Assembly: GCF_007673775.1 (NCBI RefSeq)
Contig: NZ_VEAF01000007.1
Coordinates: 1 to 64,000, forward strand
DNA length: 64,000 nt
Direction of reading: 5' to 3'
Source of the DNA: Curtobacterium sp. 9128
GTDB taxonomy: Bacteria > Actinomycetota > Actinomycetes > Actinomycetales > Microbacteriaceae
The notes beneath the pieces are model-generated. The model worked only from the letters and a program-made list of their open reading frames with translations. It was not told where the DNA came from and made no database searches. The position numbers and the translations under genes are program-made. Below, in pieces: positions 8,252 through 18,065 of this stretch; the first letter of the stretch is position 1; every line of letters begins with the position of its first letter.

Positions 8252-9250
8252 CTACGCCTCGTCGTCGTCCATGATGGAGTCCGGCTGGATGTCGATCCGC
8301 GCACCGGTGAGCTTGGCGGCGAGGCGGGCGTTCTGCCCCTCCTTGCCGATCGCGAGCGACAGCTGGTAGTCCGGCACGAGCGCCCGGACGGCCTTCGTCG
8401 ACGCATCGAGCACGAACGCACTCGTCACCTTCGCCGGCGACAGCGCGCTCGCCACGAAGCTCGCGAGGTCGGGCGACCAGTCCACGATGTCGATCTTCTC
8501 GGCGCCGAGCTCGGTGGTCACGGCACGCACGCGGGCGCCGAGTTCGCCGATGCACGCGCCCTTGGCGTTGACGCCGGGCTCGTTCGCCTTGACGGCGATC
8601 TTCGTGCGGTGTCCGGCCTCGCGGGCGAGCGAGGTGATCTCGACGACGCCCGAGGCGATCTCCGGGACCTCGAGCGCGAAGAGCTTCCGGACGAGCCCGG
8701 GGTGGGTGCGCGAGACGGTGATCTGCGGGCCCTTGTTGCCGCGGCCGACGCTCGTCACGTAGACGCGGATGCGGGAGCCGTGCGCGTAGGTCTCCCCCGG
8801 CACCTGCTCCTCGGGCGGCAGGATCGCCTCGACCGTGCCGAGGTCGACGTGCACCATCTTCGGGTTCGGCCCCTGCTGCACGACGCCGGCGACGATGTCG
8901 CCCTCTTTCCCGCGGAACTCGCCGAGGATCTTGTCGTCGCCGATGTCGCGGAGCCGCTGGTTGATGACCTGCTTCGCCGCGAACGCGGCGATGCGGCCGA
9001 AGTCACTCGGCTGGTCGACGGCCTCGCCGATCACCGTGCCCTCGTCGTCACGCTCCGGCACGAAGACGCTGACCTCACCGCTCTTGCGGTCGAGCTCCAC
9101 GCGCGACTGCGCGTCGGCCGGCTCGCCGTTCTCGGCGGTGTGCTTGTGGTAGGCGGTCAGGATGGCCGACTCGATGATCTGGACGAGTTCTTCGAACGGG
9201 ATCTCCCGTTCACGCTCCATGAGTCGCAGGACTGCGAGATCGATCTTCAC
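8252..9250 (-). CDS. nusA: Transcription termination/antitermination protein NusA
   Basis: Binds RNA polymerase and nascent RNA to modulate pausing and termination. The 332 residues give an N-terminal RNAP-binding domain (about 1-110), an S1 domain, then two KH domains with GACIGELGARVRAV and SLAIGKEGQNARLAAKL. As in other actinobacteria it lacks the C-terminal acidic repeats of E. coli NusA. It starts at GTG with GGAGG 6 bases upstream. The rimP gene that commonly precedes nusA is absent; proS lies directly upstream across a strong terminator. Confidence 0.95.
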   Translation of the reverse strand: MKIDLAVLRLMEREREIPFEELVQIIESAILTAYHKHTAENGEPADAQSRVELDRKSGEVSVFVPERDDEGTVIGEAVDQPSDFGRIAAFAAKQVINQRLRDIGDDKILGEFRGKEGDIVAGVVQQGPNPKMVHVDLGTVEAILPPEEQVPGETYAHGSRIRVYVTSVGRGNKGPQITVSRTHPGLVRKLFALEVPEIASGVVEITSLAREAGHRTKIAVKANEPGVNAKGACIGELGARVRAVTTELGAEKIDIVDWSPDLASFVASALSPAKVTSAFVLDASTKAVRALVPDYQLSLAIGKEGQNARLAAKLTGARIDIQPDSIMDDDEA

Positions 9251-9351
9251 CGAGGGCCTCCGTATTCAGCTGAGTCGCTCCCGCGCACTGGAACCGCGCA
9301 GAAGTCGGCGTCCAGACTACCGCACCGCAGGTGGCGACCCGCGCCCGAGAC

Positions 9352-9393
9352 GGACGGGAGGCCCGGTGCCAGCTGGCACCGGGCCTCCCGTCC
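9352..9393 (-). terminator. Perfect 42-base palindrome ending proS
   Basis: 19-base arms flank an AGCT centre and every base pairs. It lies 31 bases after the proS stop and about 100 bases before nusA. There is no T-run. It separates the proS and nusA transcription units. Confidence 0.7.
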
Positions 9394-9423
9394 AGTGGGT
9401 GGCCGCGTCGTCGACGCGAGCCG

Positions 9424-11178
9424 CTAGACCGCGCGGACCGCCTGCAGCAGCTCGGCGACCGGCACCTCGGCGCGCTCACCGCTCGCGCGGTTCCACAGCT
9501 CGACGACGCCGTCGGCCGCCCCGCGGCCGGCGACGACCACGATGGGCATGCCGAGCAGCTCGGCGTCGCGGAGCTTCACGCCGGGCGACACCTTCGGACG
9601 GTCGTCGTAGAGCACCTCGTAGCGCTCCGACTCGAGCGACTCGACGATCGCGGTCGCGAGGTCGTAGGCGGTGTCGTCCTTGCCGGTCGCGACGACGTGC
9701 ACGTCGAACGGCGCGACGTGCTTCGGCCAGACCAGGCCCTTGTCGTCGTTGTGCGCCTCGGCGAGGATCGCGAGGATGCGCGTGACGCCGATGCCGTAGG
9801 AGCCCATGGTGACGGTCGCGAGCTTCCCGAACTCGTCCTGCACCTTGAGCCCGAGCGCCTCGGCGTACTTGCGGCCCAGCTGGAAGACGTGGCCGATCTC
9901 CATGCCGCGGGCGGTCTCGAGCGGGCCGGAGCCGTCGGGTGCCGGGTCGCCGGCACGGACGTCGGAGACCTCGGCGACACCGTCGGCGGTGAAGTCGCGC
10001 CCCATCACGAGACCGCTCACGTGCGCACCGCGCTCGTTGGCGCCGGTGATCCACGCGGTGCCGTCGACGACGCGCGGGTCGACGAAGTACCGCAGCCCGG
10101 TCGCACTGTCCGCGCCGAGCACCTGCGGGCCGATGTAGCCCTTCACCAGGCCCCGGTGCTTCCGGAAGTCGTCGTCGCCGGCGGCCGCGACCTCGGCCGG
10201 CGCGAAGGCCACCTCGGCACGCTTCATGTCGACGTCGCGGTCGCCGGGGAGGCCGACGACGACGACCTCGCGCGTGCCGTCGAGGTGCGTCAGCGCGAGC
10301 ACGACGTTCTTCAGCGTGTCCGCGGCTGTCCACGGCGCACCCTCGCGCGGGGCGACGGCGTTCGCGTGGGCGACCAGCGTGTCGATCGTCGGGGTGTCCG
10401 ACGGCGGCAGGAGCACCGGCTCGGGCTGCCCTGCGATCGGCAGCGCGTCGGGCACGGGCGTGACGTAGGCCTCGACGTTGGCGGCGTAGTCGCTGCCGGC
10501 GCTGCGGACGAAGGTGTCCTCGCCGACCGCGATCGGGTGCAGGAACTCCTCGGACTTCGAGCCGCCCATGGCGCCGGCGTCGGCCTTGACGATCACGTAC
10601 TCGAGCCCGAGTCGGGCGAAGATCCGCTCGTAGGCGTCCCGCATCACCTGGTAGCTGCGCTCGAGGCCGGCGTCGTCGAGGTCGAAGGAGTAGGCGTCCT
10701 TCATCGTGAACTCGCGGCCGCGCAGCAGACCGGCGCGCGGGCGGGCCTCGTCGCGGTACTTGTCCTGGATCTGGAACAGCGTGACCGGCAGGTCCTTGTA
10801 CGACGAGTAGAGGTCCTTCACCAGGAGCGCGAACATCTCCTCGTGCGTCGGGGCGAGCAGGTAGTCGGCGCCCTTGCGGTCCTGCAGGCGGAACATGCCC
10901 TCGCCGTACTCGGTCCAGCGGTTCGTCGCCTCGTACGGCTCGCGCGGGAGCAGCGCCGGCAGGAGGACCTCCTGTGCACCGGCCGCGACCATCTCCTCGC
11001 GGATGATGCCCTCGATCTTCGCGCGCACGCGCAGCCCGAGCGGCAGCCACGCGAAGATCCCCGGGGACTGGCGGCGGACGTAGCCGGCGCGGACGAGCAG
11101 CTTCGCGCTCGTCACCTCCGCGTCGGAGGGGTCGTCGCGGAGCGTACGGAGGAACAGATGCGAGAGCCGTGTGACCAC
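9424..11178 (-). CDS. proS: Prolyl-tRNA synthetase
   Basis: Class II synthetase that charges tRNA-Pro. The 584 residues match the bacterial-type enzyme with an inserted editing domain. Class II motif 2 region ([19 protein letters not shown], residues about 130-150) is followed by [11 protein letters not shown]. The editing (YbaK-like) insertion is near residues 230-400, and the anticodon-binding domain is at the C-terminus with [16 protein letters not shown]. The GTG at 11178 gives the conserved MxTRLSxLFLRTLR N-terminus. It follows a TAGGCT box by 7 bases with no Shine-Dalgarno sequence. Confidence 0.95.
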   Translation of the reverse strand: MVTRLSHLFLRTLRDDPSDAEVTSAKLLVRAGYVRRQSPGIFAWLPLGLRVRAKIEGIIREEMVAAGAQEVLLPALLPREPYEATNRWTEYGEGMFRLQDRKGADYLLAPTHEEMFALLVKDLYSSYKDLPVTLFQIQDKYRDEARPRAGLLRGREFTMKDAYSFDLDDAGLERSYQVMRDAYERIFARLGLEYVIVKADAGAMGGSKSEEFLHPIAVGEDTFVRSAGSDYAANVEAYVTPVPDALPIAGQPEPVLLPPSDTPTIDTLVAHANAVAPREGAPWTAADTLKNVVLALTHLDGTREVVVVGLPGDRDVDMKRAEVAFAPAEVAAAGDDDFRKHRGLVKGYIGPQVLGADSATGLRYFVDPRVVDGTAWITGANERGAHVSGLVMGRDFTADGVAEVSDVRAGDPAPDGSGPLETARGMEIGHVFQLGRKYAEALGLKVQDEFGKLATVTMGSYGIGVTRILAILAEAHNDDKGLVWPKHVAPFDVHVVATGKDDTAYDLATAIVESLESERYEVLYDDRPKVSPGVKLRDAELLGMPIVVVAGRGAADGVVELWNRASGERAEVPVAELLQAVRAV

Positions 11179-11185
11179 GGACGCA

Positions 11186-11191
11186 AGCCTA
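11186..11191 (-). promoter_or_regulatory. Putative -10 box of leaderless proS
   Basis: TAGGCT on the minus strand ends 7 bases before the proS GTG start. No Shine-Dalgarno sequence is present. Confidence 0.45.
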
Positions 11192-11220
11192 GCGGCGGCC
11201 GGACGGTGCCGACGTGACCC

Positions 11221-11283
11221 GACCCGCCCGCTCGCTGCTGGGACCCGCCCACTCGCTGCTGGGACCCGCCCGCTCGCTGCTAG
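11221..11283. repeat. Three tandem 21-base repeats between ispG and proS
   Basis: Units 11221-11241, 11242-11262 and 11263-11283 follow GACCCGCCCGCTCGCTGCTGG with one change in each of units 2 and 3. The last unit contains the ispG stop codon. The unit is a multiple of three. Confidence 0.85.
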
Positions 11284-12431
11284 GAGGTGACGACGAGCGG
11301 CTTGCCGGTGCCGGCCGCCGGCCCCATCTCCTCGGCGATGCGGTTCGCCTCCGCGATCAGGGTGGCGACGATCTCGGACTCCGGCACGGTCTTGACGACC
11401 TCGCCCTTGACGAAGATCTGGCCCTTGCCGTTGCCGGACGCGACACCGAGGTCGGCCTCGCGGGCCTCGCCGGGGCCGTTCACGACGCAGCCCATGACGG
11501 CGACGCGCAGGGGCACGGTCATGCCCTCGAGCCCCGAGGTCACGTCGTTGGCGAGCTGGTAGACGTCCACCTGGGCGCGACCGCAGCTCGGGCAGGAGAC
11601 GATCTCGAGCTTGCGCTCGCGGAGGTTCAGCGACTGCAGGATCTGCAGACCGACCTTCACCTCCTGCGCGGGGGGCGCGGAGAGCGACACGCGGATGGTG
11701 TCGCCGATGCCCTCGCCGAGCAGGATGCCGAACGCGGTGGCGCTCTTGATGGTGCCCTGGAACTCCGGGCCGGCCTCGGTCACACCGAGGTGCAGCGGCC
11801 AGTCGCCGCGCTCGGCGAGCTGCCGGTAGGCCTTCACCATGACGATCGGGTCGTTGTGCTTGACCGAGATCTTGAAGTCGTGGAAGTCGTGCTCCTCGAA
11901 CAGGCTCGCCTCCCACACGGCGGACTCCACCAGGGCCTCCGGCGTGGCCTTGCCGTACTTCTGCAGCAGGCTCGGCTCGAGGGAGCCCGCGTTCACCCCG
12001 ATGCGCAGGCTGACGCCGGCGTCCTTCGCCGCCTTGGCGATGGCTCCGACCTGGTCGTCGAACTTCCGGATGTTGCCCGGGTTCACGCGGACCGCTGCGC
12101 ACCCGGCGTCGATCGCCTGGAACACGTACTTCGGCTGGAAGTGGATGTCGGCGATGACCGGGATCTGCGACTTCTTCGCGATGATCGGCAGCGCGTCGGC
12201 GTCGTCCTGGCTCGGCACGGCCACGCGGACGATGTCGCACCCGGACGCGGTGAGCTCCGCGATCTGCTGCAGCGTCGCGTTGATGTTCGTCGTCGGCGTC
12301 GTGGTCATCGACTGCACGGACACCGGGGCGTCACCGCCCACGAGGACCTTGCCGACCCGGATCTGCCGGGACTTGCGACGGGGGGCGAGGGTTTCCGGGG
12401 CCTTGGGCATACCGAGATTCACTGCGGGCAC
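11280..12431 (-). CDS. ispG: (E)-4-hydroxy-3-methylbut-2-enyl-diphosphate synthase
   Basis: Penultimate step of the MEP isoprenoid pathway; reduces MEcPP to HMBPP with a [4Fe-4S] cluster. The 383 residues are typical of the bacterial short form. The TIM-barrel half shows [14 protein letters not shown] and the C-terminal half shows the cluster ligands SCPSCGR and [13 protein letters not shown] at 12431 follows a TAGCAT box by 6 bases, so it probably has its own leaderless promoter. A second in-frame GTG lies at 12422. In many actinobacteria it follows dxr-rseP directly, but here two other genes intervene. Confidence 0.95.
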   Translation of the reverse strand: MPAVNLGMPKAPETLAPRRKSRQIRVGKVLVGGDAPVSVQSMTTTPTTNINATLQQIAELTASGCDIVRVAVPSQDDADALPIIAKKSQIPVIADIHFQPKYVFQAIDAGCAAVRVNPGNIRKFDDQVGAIAKAAKDAGVSLRIGVNAGSLEPSLLQKYGKATPEALVESAVWEASLFEEHDFHDFKISVKHNDPIVMVKAYRQLAERGDWPLHLGVTEAGPEFQGTIKSATAFGILLGEGIGDTIRVSLSAPPAQEVKVGLQILQSLNLRERKLEIVSCPSCGRAQVDVYQLANDVTSGLEGMTVPLRVAVMGCVVNGPGEAREADLGVASGNGKGQIFVKGEVVKTVPESEIVATLIAEANRIAEEMGPAAGTGKPLVVTS

Positions 12432-12437
12432 ACCCGA

Positions 12438-12443
12438 ATGCTA
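12438..12443 (-). promoter_or_regulatory. Putative -10 box of leaderless ispG
   Basis: TAGCAT on the minus strand ends 6 bases before the GTG at 12431. This supports that start over the GTG at 12422. Confidence 0.45.
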
Positions 12444-12465
12444 CGCGCTCCGGCAGCGCCGGACC

Positions 12466-13074
12466 TCAGAGCGCGTCGACCACCGTGACGAGCGGGCCGT
12501 ACAGCCGCATCGCGTCGAGCGCACGCGCGTGGTCGGCGTCGCTGGCGCCGGCGCAGGCCGACGCGACGACCGTCACGCGGGCGCCGGCGTCCGCCGCCGC
12601 GAGGGCCGTGGAGAGCACACAGCAGTCCGTCGAGACGCCCGTCAGGACCAGGTGCGGCTGGTCACCGACCACCGCTGGGCCCCGCGCGCCGGTTCCGGCG
12701 CGCCGCGGAGCTTGCGGAGCGGCGTGACGGCCGAGCGCGTGGGAGAGGCTCGTCCCCCACTTGCCGAAGGTCGGTGCGGTCACGACGGGGGCGGAGAGGG
12801 CCGCGAACGGTTCCGTCAGGTCGTAGAGCGGGTCGGCGTCGGGCACGAGCGCGAACGGCCAGTCGCGGTAGTAGTCGACCCAGGCGCCCTGCGGGTGCTC
12901 CGGCGCGACGAAGCGGGTGAGCACCGTGCGCCCGGCGAAGCGTGGGAGCAGCCGTGCCGTCGCCTCGGCTGCTTCGGCGTACCGCGGTGCCGCCCAGGGG
13001 CTGTCGCCCGTGAAGATCCGCTGCATGTCGACGACCACGAGCCAGGCGTCGTCGTCGATCGGCAGGGCCGTCAC
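12466..13074 (-). CDS. Isochorismatase-like cysteine hydrolase
   Basis: Alpha/beta hydrolase of the isochorismatase/nicotinamidase superfamily. The 202 residues contain VVVDMQRIF (catalytic Asp), a Lys in TFGKWGTSL, and the nucleophile Cys in GVSTDCCVLST. The substrate cannot be read from the sequence; members hydrolyse amides, isochorismate or ureido groups. The GTG start overlaps the upstream permease stop by 4 bases. The pair is thus translationally coupled, which suggests that it acts on what the permease imports. A proline/arginine-rich insert lies near residues 115-130. Confidence 0.85.
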   Translation of the reverse strand: MTALPIDDDAWLVVVDMQRIFTGDSPWAAPRYAEAAEATARLLPRFAGRTVLTRFVAPEHPQGAWVDYYRDWPFALVPDADPLYDLTEPFAALSAPVVTAPTFGKWGTSLSHALGRHAAPQAPRRAGTGARGPAVVGDQPHLVLTGVSTDCCVLSTALAAADAGARVTVVASACAGASDADHARALDAMRLYGPLVTVVDAL

Positions 13075-14564
13075 GCGCGCAGCTCCGCGTCCGGGACGCT
13101 GCCGATGGGTTCCGTGACCGGCAGCGACTCCTGCCGGCGGACCGAGCGTCGCGCGGACAGGAGCGTGCCGAGGAACCCGACGACGAGGGCGACGAGCACG
13201 CCGAGGTTCGCGTACGCCCACGCCCCGGTCCGTCCGCCGAGCCCGAGCGGTCCGAGCAGGTACCCCTGCCAGTTGAGCCAGGACGGTACGCCGTACGTGT
13301 TCGTGACGAGCCCCCAGCCGAGTGCGGTCCCGACGACGACGAGCACGATCGCTCCCCACCGGACGTCCCCGTACCGCCCACGCCGGTCGTGCAGCTCCCC
13401 CTCGGCGTACGCCCGCCGGCGCAGCAGCACGTCGGCGACGAACACCCCCGCCCAGGCGGCGACCGGGACCCCGAGGGTGACGAGGAACGCCTGGAACGGC
13501 GAGATGAAGTCGGTCGCGAAGAAGACGACGTAGATCGCGCCGGCGACCATGAACACGCCGTCCACGCCGGCTGCGAGGGGGCGCGGGATGCGGACACCGG
13601 CGCTCAGCAGCGCCAGGCCGGACGAGTAGATGTCGAGCACGGCACCGCCGACCAGGCCGAGGATCGCGACGATCGCGAACGGCACGAGGAACCAGACCGG
13701 CAGCAGGGTGGTGAGCGCGCCGATCGGGTCGGCGGCGATGTCGGTGTTCAGCTGCTTCGACGACCCGGCGAGCAGGACCCCGATGACGACCAGGATCGCC
13801 GGGGCGAGCGCGCCACCGAAGGTCGTCCAGCCGACGACCCCGCGGGTGGAGGCCGTTCGCGGAAGGTAGCGGGAGTAGTCGGCCGCCGCGTTGACCCACC
13901 CGAGGCCGAAACCCGTCATGACGAGCACGAGCGCGCCGATGACGTTCTGCGCGCTGCCGGACGGCAGCGCGGCCAGGGCGCCGAGGTCGATCGACGGGGC
14001 GACGAGCACGATGTAGACCACCGTCAAGACGGCCGTCACCACGGTGATCCAGGTCTGGAGCCGCATGATCACGTCGAACCCGGCGACTCCGGCCCCGATG
14101 ACGAGCGCAGCGACGACGACGAGCGCCACGAGCTTCGTGACGACACCGTCGTCCCAGCCGAGCTCACGGAACACCGTGCTCGTGGCGAGCACCGCCAGGG
14201 CGGCCAACGCCGTCTCCCACCCCACGGTGAGGATCCAGCTCAGGAACGACGGGAGCCGGTTGCCCCGCACGCCGAACGCCGCGCGGCTCAGCACCATCGT
14301 CGGTGCCGATCCGCGCTTGCCGGCGATCGCGACGACGCCGCACAGCAGGAACGAGAACACCACGCCGACGACCGTGACGATCGTCGCCTGCAGCAGCGAG
14401 ATGCCGAACCCGAGCACGAACGAGCCGTAGCTCAGCCCGAGGACGGAGATGTTCGCGGCGAACCACGGCCAGAACAGGCCACGGGGGCGCCCCTTGCGTT
14501 CGGACTCGGCGATGACGTCGATGCCCTGGCGCTCGACGGCGCGGACTTCGGGCGCTGTGCTCAT
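13071..14564 (-). CDS. NCS1 family purine/cytosine permease
   Basis: Membrane symporter of the nucleobase-cation-symport-1 family, which imports cytosine, purines, allantoin, hydantoin or thiamine. The 497 residues form about 12 transmembrane helices. The first helix region has FWPWFAANISVLGLSYG, and GLGWVNAAADYSRYLPR is the typical NCS1 central motif. The substrate is unknown. It lies 24 bases after rseP and overlaps the cysteine hydrolase by 4 bases. It looks inserted between rseP and ispG, perhaps using the dxr-rseP transcript. Confidence 0.88.
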   Translation of the reverse strand: MSTAPEVRAVERQGIDVIAESERKGRPRGLFWPWFAANISVLGLSYGSFVLGFGISLLQATIVTVVGVVFSFLLCGVVAIAGKRGSAPTMVLSRAAFGVRGNRLPSFLSWILTVGWETALAALAVLATSTVFRELGWDDGVVTKLVALVVVAALVIGAGVAGFDVIMRLQTWITVVTAVLTVVYIVLVAPSIDLGALAALPSGSAQNVIGALVLVMTGFGLGWVNAAADYSRYLPRTASTRGVVGWTTFGGALAPAILVVIGVLLAGSSKQLNTDIAADPIGALTTLLPVWFLVPFAIVAILGLVGGAVLDIYSSGLALLSAGVRIPRPLAAGVDGVFMVAGAIYVVFFATDFISPFQAFLVTLGVPVAAWAGVFVADVLLRRRAYAEGELHDRRGRYGDVRWGAIVLVVVGTALGWGLVTNTYGVPSWLNWQGYLLGPLGLGGRTGAWAYANLGVLVALVVGFLGTLLSARRSVRRQESLPVTEPIGSVPDAELRA

Positions 14565-14588
14565 GCGCCGAGCGTAGTGCCGGGGCGG

Positions 14589-15917
14589 CTACCCGAACAG
14601 GTTGACCGGGCGGACGATGTCGGCGTAGATCAGCAGCGCGCTCATGCCGGCGAGGAGCACCACGACGACCATCGTCAGCGGCATCGTCTTCGCGAGGTCG
14701 ATCGGACCGGGATCGGCCTTCCCGACGAGCCGGAACGCACGACGCTTGATCGCCTCCCACAGCGCACCGGCGATGTGTCCGCCGTCGAGCGGCAGCAGCG
14801 GGACCATGTTCAGCACGAACAGCCCGATGTTGAGCGAGGCGAGCAGCCCGAGGATCGTGTAGGCCTTGTCGACCACCGGCACACCGCTCATCGACGAGAC
14901 CGTCCCGATCGCCCGTCCGACGCCCACCACCGAGACGGGGCTGTCCGCGGACCGCTGCTGGGTGCCGAACGCCGCGTTCCACACGGCGACGAGGCGCTGC
15001 GGCAGGTCGATGATCAGGTGCGCCGACGCCGCGATCTGCGCGCCCGTCGCCGGGAGCACGGCCGCCGGGGACTGGCGCACCAGGGTCTGGCCGATCGACA
15101 CGCCGACGACGCCGACCTGCTGGGTCTTCGGCGTGCCGTCGGCGCGCTCCACGACCTTGCCCTGGGCGTCGTACACGTCGCGGGTGGCCAGGGCCGGCGT
15201 GACCTCGAGCGTCTTCCTCGCGCCGTCCCGCTCCACCACGACGGTCACCGACTTGCCCGCCGACCGCTGGAAGGTGTCGGAGACCTCGGTGATCGTGGGG
15301 TCCTGCTTCCCGCCGACGGCCACGACGACGTCACCGGAGCGGAGACCGGCCTCCTTCGCCGGGGAGACGGCGTCACCGGGAGCACAGGTCGTCGTGGCCG
15401 TCGTGGGGAGCACGCAGTCGACACTCGAGGTGAACGTCGTCGTCGGGGCGCCGAACCCGACGAGCAGCACCCCGAAGAGCACGATGCCGATGACCAGGTT
15501 CATCGCGGGGCCGGCGACCATGACGATGATGCGCTTCCAGGGCGTCAGGCGGTAGAACGCCCGGGAGTCGTCGCCGCCGGACTCGGCGATCTGCTCGGCA
15601 CTGGCGTGGCGGGCGTCCTGGACGAACGCGCTGTACATCCCGGTGTTCGTGATCGCCCGCTTGGAAGCGCGCGGCTTCAGCATGCCGACCATCGAGATGT
15701 ACCCGCCGAGCAGGATCGGTCGGATGCCGTACTCGGTCTCCCCGCGGCGGAAGGACCAGATCGCCTTGCCGAAGCCGAGCGAGTACTGCGTCACCTTCAC
15801 ACCGAACAGCTTCGCGAACGCGAGGTGACCGAGCTCGTGGAGCCCGATCGAGACCAGCAGGCCGACGATGAAGACGACGACGCCGAGGACGAAGAGCAGG
15901 ACGGTTCCGACGGTCAC
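14589..15917 (-). CDS. rseP: Site-2 protease, RseP family M50 zinc metalloprotease
   Basis: Intramembrane protease that cleaves anti-sigma factors and signal peptides. The 442 residues have the zinc motif HELGH in the first transmembrane helix. A PDZ domain lies near residues 165-250 (GLRSGDVVVAVGGK). The second metal motif NMVPLLPLDGGH precedes the last helices. GTG at 15917 gives an N-terminus that runs straight into helix 1 (TVLLFVLGVVVFIVG). It lies 76 bases after dxr, as in many actinobacteria. Confidence 0.93.
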   Translation of the reverse strand: MTVGTVLLFVLGVVVFIVGLLVSIGLHELGHLAFAKLFGVKVTQYSLGFGKAIWSFRRGETEYGIRPILLGGYISMVGMLKPRASKRAITNTGMYSAFVQDARHASAEQIAESGGDDSRAFYRLTPWKRIIVMVAGPAMNLVIGIVLFGVLLVGFGAPTTTFTSSVDCVLPTTATTTCAPGDAVSPAKEAGLRSGDVVVAVGGKQDPTITEVSDTFQRSAGKSVTVVVERDGARKTLEVTPALATRDVYDAQGKVVERADGTPKTQQVGVVGVSIGQTLVRQSPAAVLPATGAQIAASAHLIIDLPQRLVAVWNAAFGTQQRSADSPVSVVGVGRAIGTVSSMSGVPVVDKAYTILGLLASLNIGLFVLNMVPLLPLDGGHIAGALWEAIKRRAFRLVGKADPGPIDLAKTMPLTMVVVVLLAGMSALLIYADIVRPVNLFG

Positions 15918-15993
15918 CGGACGAGCGTACGGGACGGATCCGAAGAACCAGCCGAGCGTGCCCTGCCAGCCGACCTGGGCCTCCTGTCCGGAC

Positions 15994-17091
15994 TCAGCGC
16001 GACAGGGCGCGGTCCGCGGCGTCGCGTGCCCACCGCTCCGCGGCGAGGACGCCGTCCAGGGACGGCTCCCCCGGTTCGTGGGCGTCGACGACGCGCTCGA
16101 CCGTGTCCACGATGTCGAGGAACCCGATCGCGCCGGCGTGGAAGGCGGCGACGGCCTGCTCGTTCGCCGCGTTGAAGACCGCCGGGTACGTCCCTCCGAG
16201 CGTGCCGACACGCTTGGCCAGGGCGACGGCACCGAAGGCGTCCTCGTCGAGCGGCTCGAACGTCCAGGTGCTGGCCGTCGTCCAGTCGAGCGGGACGCCG
16301 ACGCCGGGGACACGGTCCGGCCACGCCAACCCGAGCGCGATCGGCAGCCGCATGTCCGGCGGCGAGGCCTGTGCGATGGTCGAGCCGTCGGTGAACTCGA
16401 CCATCGAGTGCACGATCGACTGCGCGTGCACCGTGACGTCGATGCGGTCGTAGGGGACGCCGAAGAGCAGGTGCGCCTCGATGACCTCGAGTCCCTTGTT
16501 GACCAGGGTGGCCGAGTTCGTCGTGACGACGAGGCCCATGTCCCACGTGGGGTGGGCCAGCGCCTCGCGCGGCGTCACGTCCCGCAGGCTCGCACGGGAC
16601 CGACCGCGGAACGGGCCGCCGCTGGCGGTGAGGACGAGGCGGCGGACCTCGGAGTCCGCTCCTGCCCGGAGTGCCTGTGCGATGGCGGAGTGCTCGCTGT
16701 CGACGGGGACGATCTGCCCGGGTGCCGCGGCGGCCTGCACGAGGGGGCCGCCGACGATCAGGCTCTCCTTGTTCGCGAGGGCCAGCGTCGCCGACGTCTC
16801 GAGCGCCGCGAGGGTGGGCCCGAGGCCGACGGAGCCGGTGATCCCGTTGAGGACGACGTCGGCCTCGACCGCGCGCACGAGCCGTTCCGCGTCGGCCGCC
16901 CCGAGCGCGGTGTCCCGCACGTCGAACGCGGCGGCCTGGGCGGCGACGACGTCGGCGTTCGTCCCCGCGGTGAGGCCGACGACCTCGAACCGGTCGGGGT
17001 TCCGCGCGACGACGTCGAGCGCCTGGGTGCCGATCGAACCGGTGCTGCCGAGGACGATGATGCGGCGACGTCCGCCCGCCGACGCCGACAC
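15994..17091 (-). CDS. dxr: 1-deoxy-D-xylulose-5-phosphate reductoisomerase
   Basis: Second step of the MEP pathway; NADPH-dependent conversion of DXP to MEP. The 365 residues include the NADPH-binding [15 protein letters not shown] at the N-terminus, [24 protein letters not shown] (metal ligands Asp and Glu) and [11 protein letters not shown] start it at GTG 17091, six bases after the FKBP gene stop; that places the Rossmann motif about 10 residues from the N-terminus. With ispG it shows that the organism makes isoprenoids by the MEP route. Confidence 0.95.
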   Translation of the reverse strand: MSASAGGRRRIIVLGSTGSIGTQALDVVARNPDRFEVVGLTAGTNADVVAAQAAAFDVRDTALGAADAERLVRAVEADVVLNGITGSVGLGPTLAALETSATLALANKESLIVGGPLVQAAAAPGQIVPVDSEHSAIAQALRAGADSEVRRLVLTASGGPFRGRSRASLRDVTPREALAHPTWDMGLVVTTNSATLVNKGLEVIEAHLLFGVPYDRIDVTVHAQSIVHSMVEFTDGSTIAQASPPDMRLPIALGLAWPDRVPGVGVPLDWTTASTWTFEPLDEDAFGAVALAKRVGTLGGTYPAVFNAANEQAVAAFHAGAIGFLDIVDTVERVVDAHEPGEPSLDGVLAAERWARDAADRALSR

Positions 17092-17096
17092 GTCGG

Positions 17097-18065
17097 TCAG
17101 CCCTTCGCGAGGACGTCGACGACGAACACCAGGGTCGCGTTCGCGGGGATGTTCGAGCCCTCCGGCGGGGTCGCGCCGTAGCCGTCTCCCGGGGTGACGA
17201 CGATCATCACCTGCGAGCCGACCTTCTGGCCGACGAGTCCGGTCACGAACCCCTTGATGAGCGACCCCTCGGCGATGGTGAAGGTCGTCGGCTGGCCCTT
17301 CGACCACGAGGAGTCGAACTCCTTGCCGCCGTCGTAGAGGACACCCTTGTACTGCACGAGCGCGGTGTCGCCCTCGGCGATGGTGTCACCGTCGCCCTGC
17401 TTGATGACCTCGGCGGTGGTCGTCGTCGGTGCCGGCTTGTCCGGGATCGTGATCTCCGGCTCGCCGTTCGCCTTGTCCTTGACCGTCGGCAGGTCCGGGT
17501 TCTGCGACTGCGGCGTGCCCTCGGACTTCACCGGAGTCTGCGCGAGGAGGTCGGCGACGACGACGATGTCGCCACCGGTGTTGAAGCCGAGGGCCGAGGA
17601 GGCCCCGACGGCGGCGACCCGGTCGCCCACGTGCGAGCAGGCGAGGAGCGCGCCGAAGCCGCTGCCGCCGACCGACAGCACCTGCGCGTTGCCCTGGTCG
17701 AAGCCGACCGTGCCGAGCTTCTTCGCCGACGAGGCCTTGTACACGCTGTAGGCGACCTGCGCGTAGTCGCCCTTCTTCAGCGCCGCACCGGAGCCCTTCG
17801 TGACGACGGTCGCCTGGGGCGGCGATGCCTTCAGCCCCTTGTCGAACTGCACCGTCGGCGCGGTCTTCCCGCCGAAGTCGCCCGAGACGTCGATCGCCGC
17901 CGAGGCCTTGCCGGGCTTCGGGCAGCTGGTGATCGCCGATGCGGTGGACGACGCTGACGCGGACGCCGACGGATCACCCGCGCCGGAACCGGCGCAGGCG
18001 GCGAGTCCGAGGACGACGGCGGGGACGAGGGCGATCGGGAGCAGGCGGAGACGCTTCACGGGCAC
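17097..18065 (-). CDS. FKBP-type peptidyl-prolyl isomerase lipoprotein
   Basis: Secreted, lipid-anchored prolyl isomerase. The 322 residues start with a signal peptide and lipobox LAAC (near residue 23). Two tandem FKBP-like units follow. The first (about 60-170) is divergent. The second (about 215-320) has the standard core with [19 protein letters not shown] and [16 protein letters not shown] Pro/Thr-rich linker separates them. The GTG start directly abuts the osmC stop. It precedes dxr by 6 bases, so osmC, this gene, dxr and rseP probably form one unit. Confidence 0.9.
   Translation of the reverse strand: MPVKRLRLLPIALVPAVVLGLAACAGSGAGDPSASASASSTASAITSCPKPGKASAAIDVSGDFGGKTAPTVQFDKGLKASPPQATVVTKGSGAALKKGDYAQVAYSVYKASSAKKLGTVGFDQGNAQVLSVGGSGFGALLACSHVGDRVAAVGASSALGFNTGGDIVVVADLLAQTPVKSEGTPQSQNPDLPTVKDKANGEPEITIPDKPAPTTTTAEVIKQGDGDTIAEGDTALVQYKGVLYDGGKEFDSSWSKGQPTTFTIAEGSLIKGFVTGLVGQKVGSQVMIVVTPGDGYGATPPEGSNIPANATLVFVVDVLAKG

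Noticed and set aside
9424..12240. Single 938-codon frame that joins proS to sequence opposite or overlapping ispG
   Set aside because: The part upstream of 11178 is a shifted reading of ispG with Arg-rich nonsense. There is no fusion protein.
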